Source: an uncultured Prevotella sp.
Lineage (GTDB): Bacteria > Bacteroidota > Bacteroidia > Bacteroidales > Bacteroidaceae
Direction of reading: 5' to 3'
Assembly (NCBI GenBank): GCA_944320355.1
Contig: CALUHC010000041.1
Location: 1 to 64,000 of the forward strand
Length of the DNA: 64,000 bases
Positions 63,851 through 64,000 of this stretch are shown here, piece by piece. The translations under genes and the position numbers were made by a program. The notes beneath the pieces were generated by a model. The model worked only from the letters and a program-made list of their open reading frames with translations, was not told the origin of the DNA and did no database searches. Positions within the stretch are counted from its first letter, which is position 1. Each line of letters opens with the position of its first letter.

Positions 63851-64000
63851 ATGCATTAACAAACACTGACTTCCACTTTGAAGCCCAAAAGAGCGTTTAC
63901 CACGGCAAGGTCCGCGATGTATATAACATTAATGACGACCTGTTGGTGATGGTCGCAACGGACAGAATCTCGGCTTTCGACGTTGTTCTCCCCAAAGGCA
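63847..64000 (+). CDS. purC: SAICAR synthetase (partial, runs off the window)
   Basis: The first 51 residues only: [60 protein letters not shown] and [12 protein letters not shown] identify phosphoribosylaminoimidazole-succinocarboxamide synthase, which joins aspartate to CAIR in purine synthesis. The rest lies beyond 64000. Confidence 0.93.
   Translation, partial: MNALTNTDFHFEAQKSVYHGKVRDVYNINDDLLVMVATDRISAFDVVLPKG

Noticed and set aside
1..64000. tRNA genes
   Set aside because: No cloverleaf with a GGTTCGAATCC-type T arm was found on either strand by eye; a short one could still be missed without a covariance scan.

Overview
Organism. The window is chromosomal DNA of a member of the Bacteroidota, most likely Prevotellaceae (Prevotella or a close relative). 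Evidence: most genes are preceded by the Bacteroidota-type promoter TAnnTTTG rather than by Shine-Dalgarno sites; several families are lineage markers (HU-CCDC81/SPOR protein, DUF6057, DUF4738, DUF4369, DUF6268, GSIII glutamine synthetase, class III FBPase, paired Nif3 and zinc-ribbon genes, phoH-purC); and the left edge looks like a Prevotella-type rRNA operon leader. The species cannot be named from this sequence. No prophage, complete IS, CRISPR array or tRNA gene was seen. || Layout. 0-9 kb: an rRNA operon promoter facing left, PBP1A, pyrBI, a SIMPL protein, an AraC remnant, ruvC, a ModF-like ABC ATPase and a small secreted protein. 9-14 kb (minus strand): MORN protein, YhcH, glycogen branching enzyme, DUF6057 membrane protein. 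14-20 kb: kdsB, trmN6, nudC, a DUF4738 lipoprotein, rfbC, and an HU-CCDC81/SPOR protein overlapping an FHA protein. 20.5-24 kb: a tight purU-hisH-hisA-hisF-hisIE operon. 24-32 kb: ftsE-like ATPase, lysC, lysA, two glycosyltransferase-type genes and fbp. 32-37 kb: PepSY-like lipoprotein, a candidate small RNA, rplU-rpmA, thiE-like, prs, DUF4369 lipoprotein. 37-42 kb: alpha-glucan phosphorylase and glycogen synthase. 42-47 kb: a 2-hydroxyacid-dehydrogenase-like protein, aspartate dehydrogenase, FabK/NMO-like enzyme, AEC transporter, DUF554 protein. 47-51.6 kb: aguA-aguB-glnN. 52-58 kb: HTH regulator, holA, HsdR-N protein, Nif3, zinc-ribbon protein, TonB_C protein. 59-64 kb: two DUF6268 outer-membrane proteins divergent from an AraC regulator, then phoH and the start of purC. 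|| How genes work together. Glycogen metabolism is present as synthase, phosphorylase, branching enzyme and FBPase. The aguA-aguB-glnN order suggests that ammonia released from agmatine is captured by glutamine synthetase. pyrBI, prs, purU and purC serve nucleotide and one-carbon metabolism; lysC-lysA and the his operon serve amino-acid synthesis. || Most notable content. The gaps between genes carry several repeat families. Family R (eight copies, about 160-185 bp) contains four or five palindromic units with core GAAACGGCACGTTTCG, spaced at exactly 22 bp in nearly every copy, beside a side hairpin that shows compensatory changes. Family A has IS-like ends (GGCTGTGTCAAAATG). Family B has ends TTGATTTTATCAA and a 27-bp perfect internal hairpin. 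Family P is a repeated promoter-leader module (TAnnTTTG followed by GCTGCACTCGG) in front of five or six unrelated genes. These families are the most likely undescribed material here.
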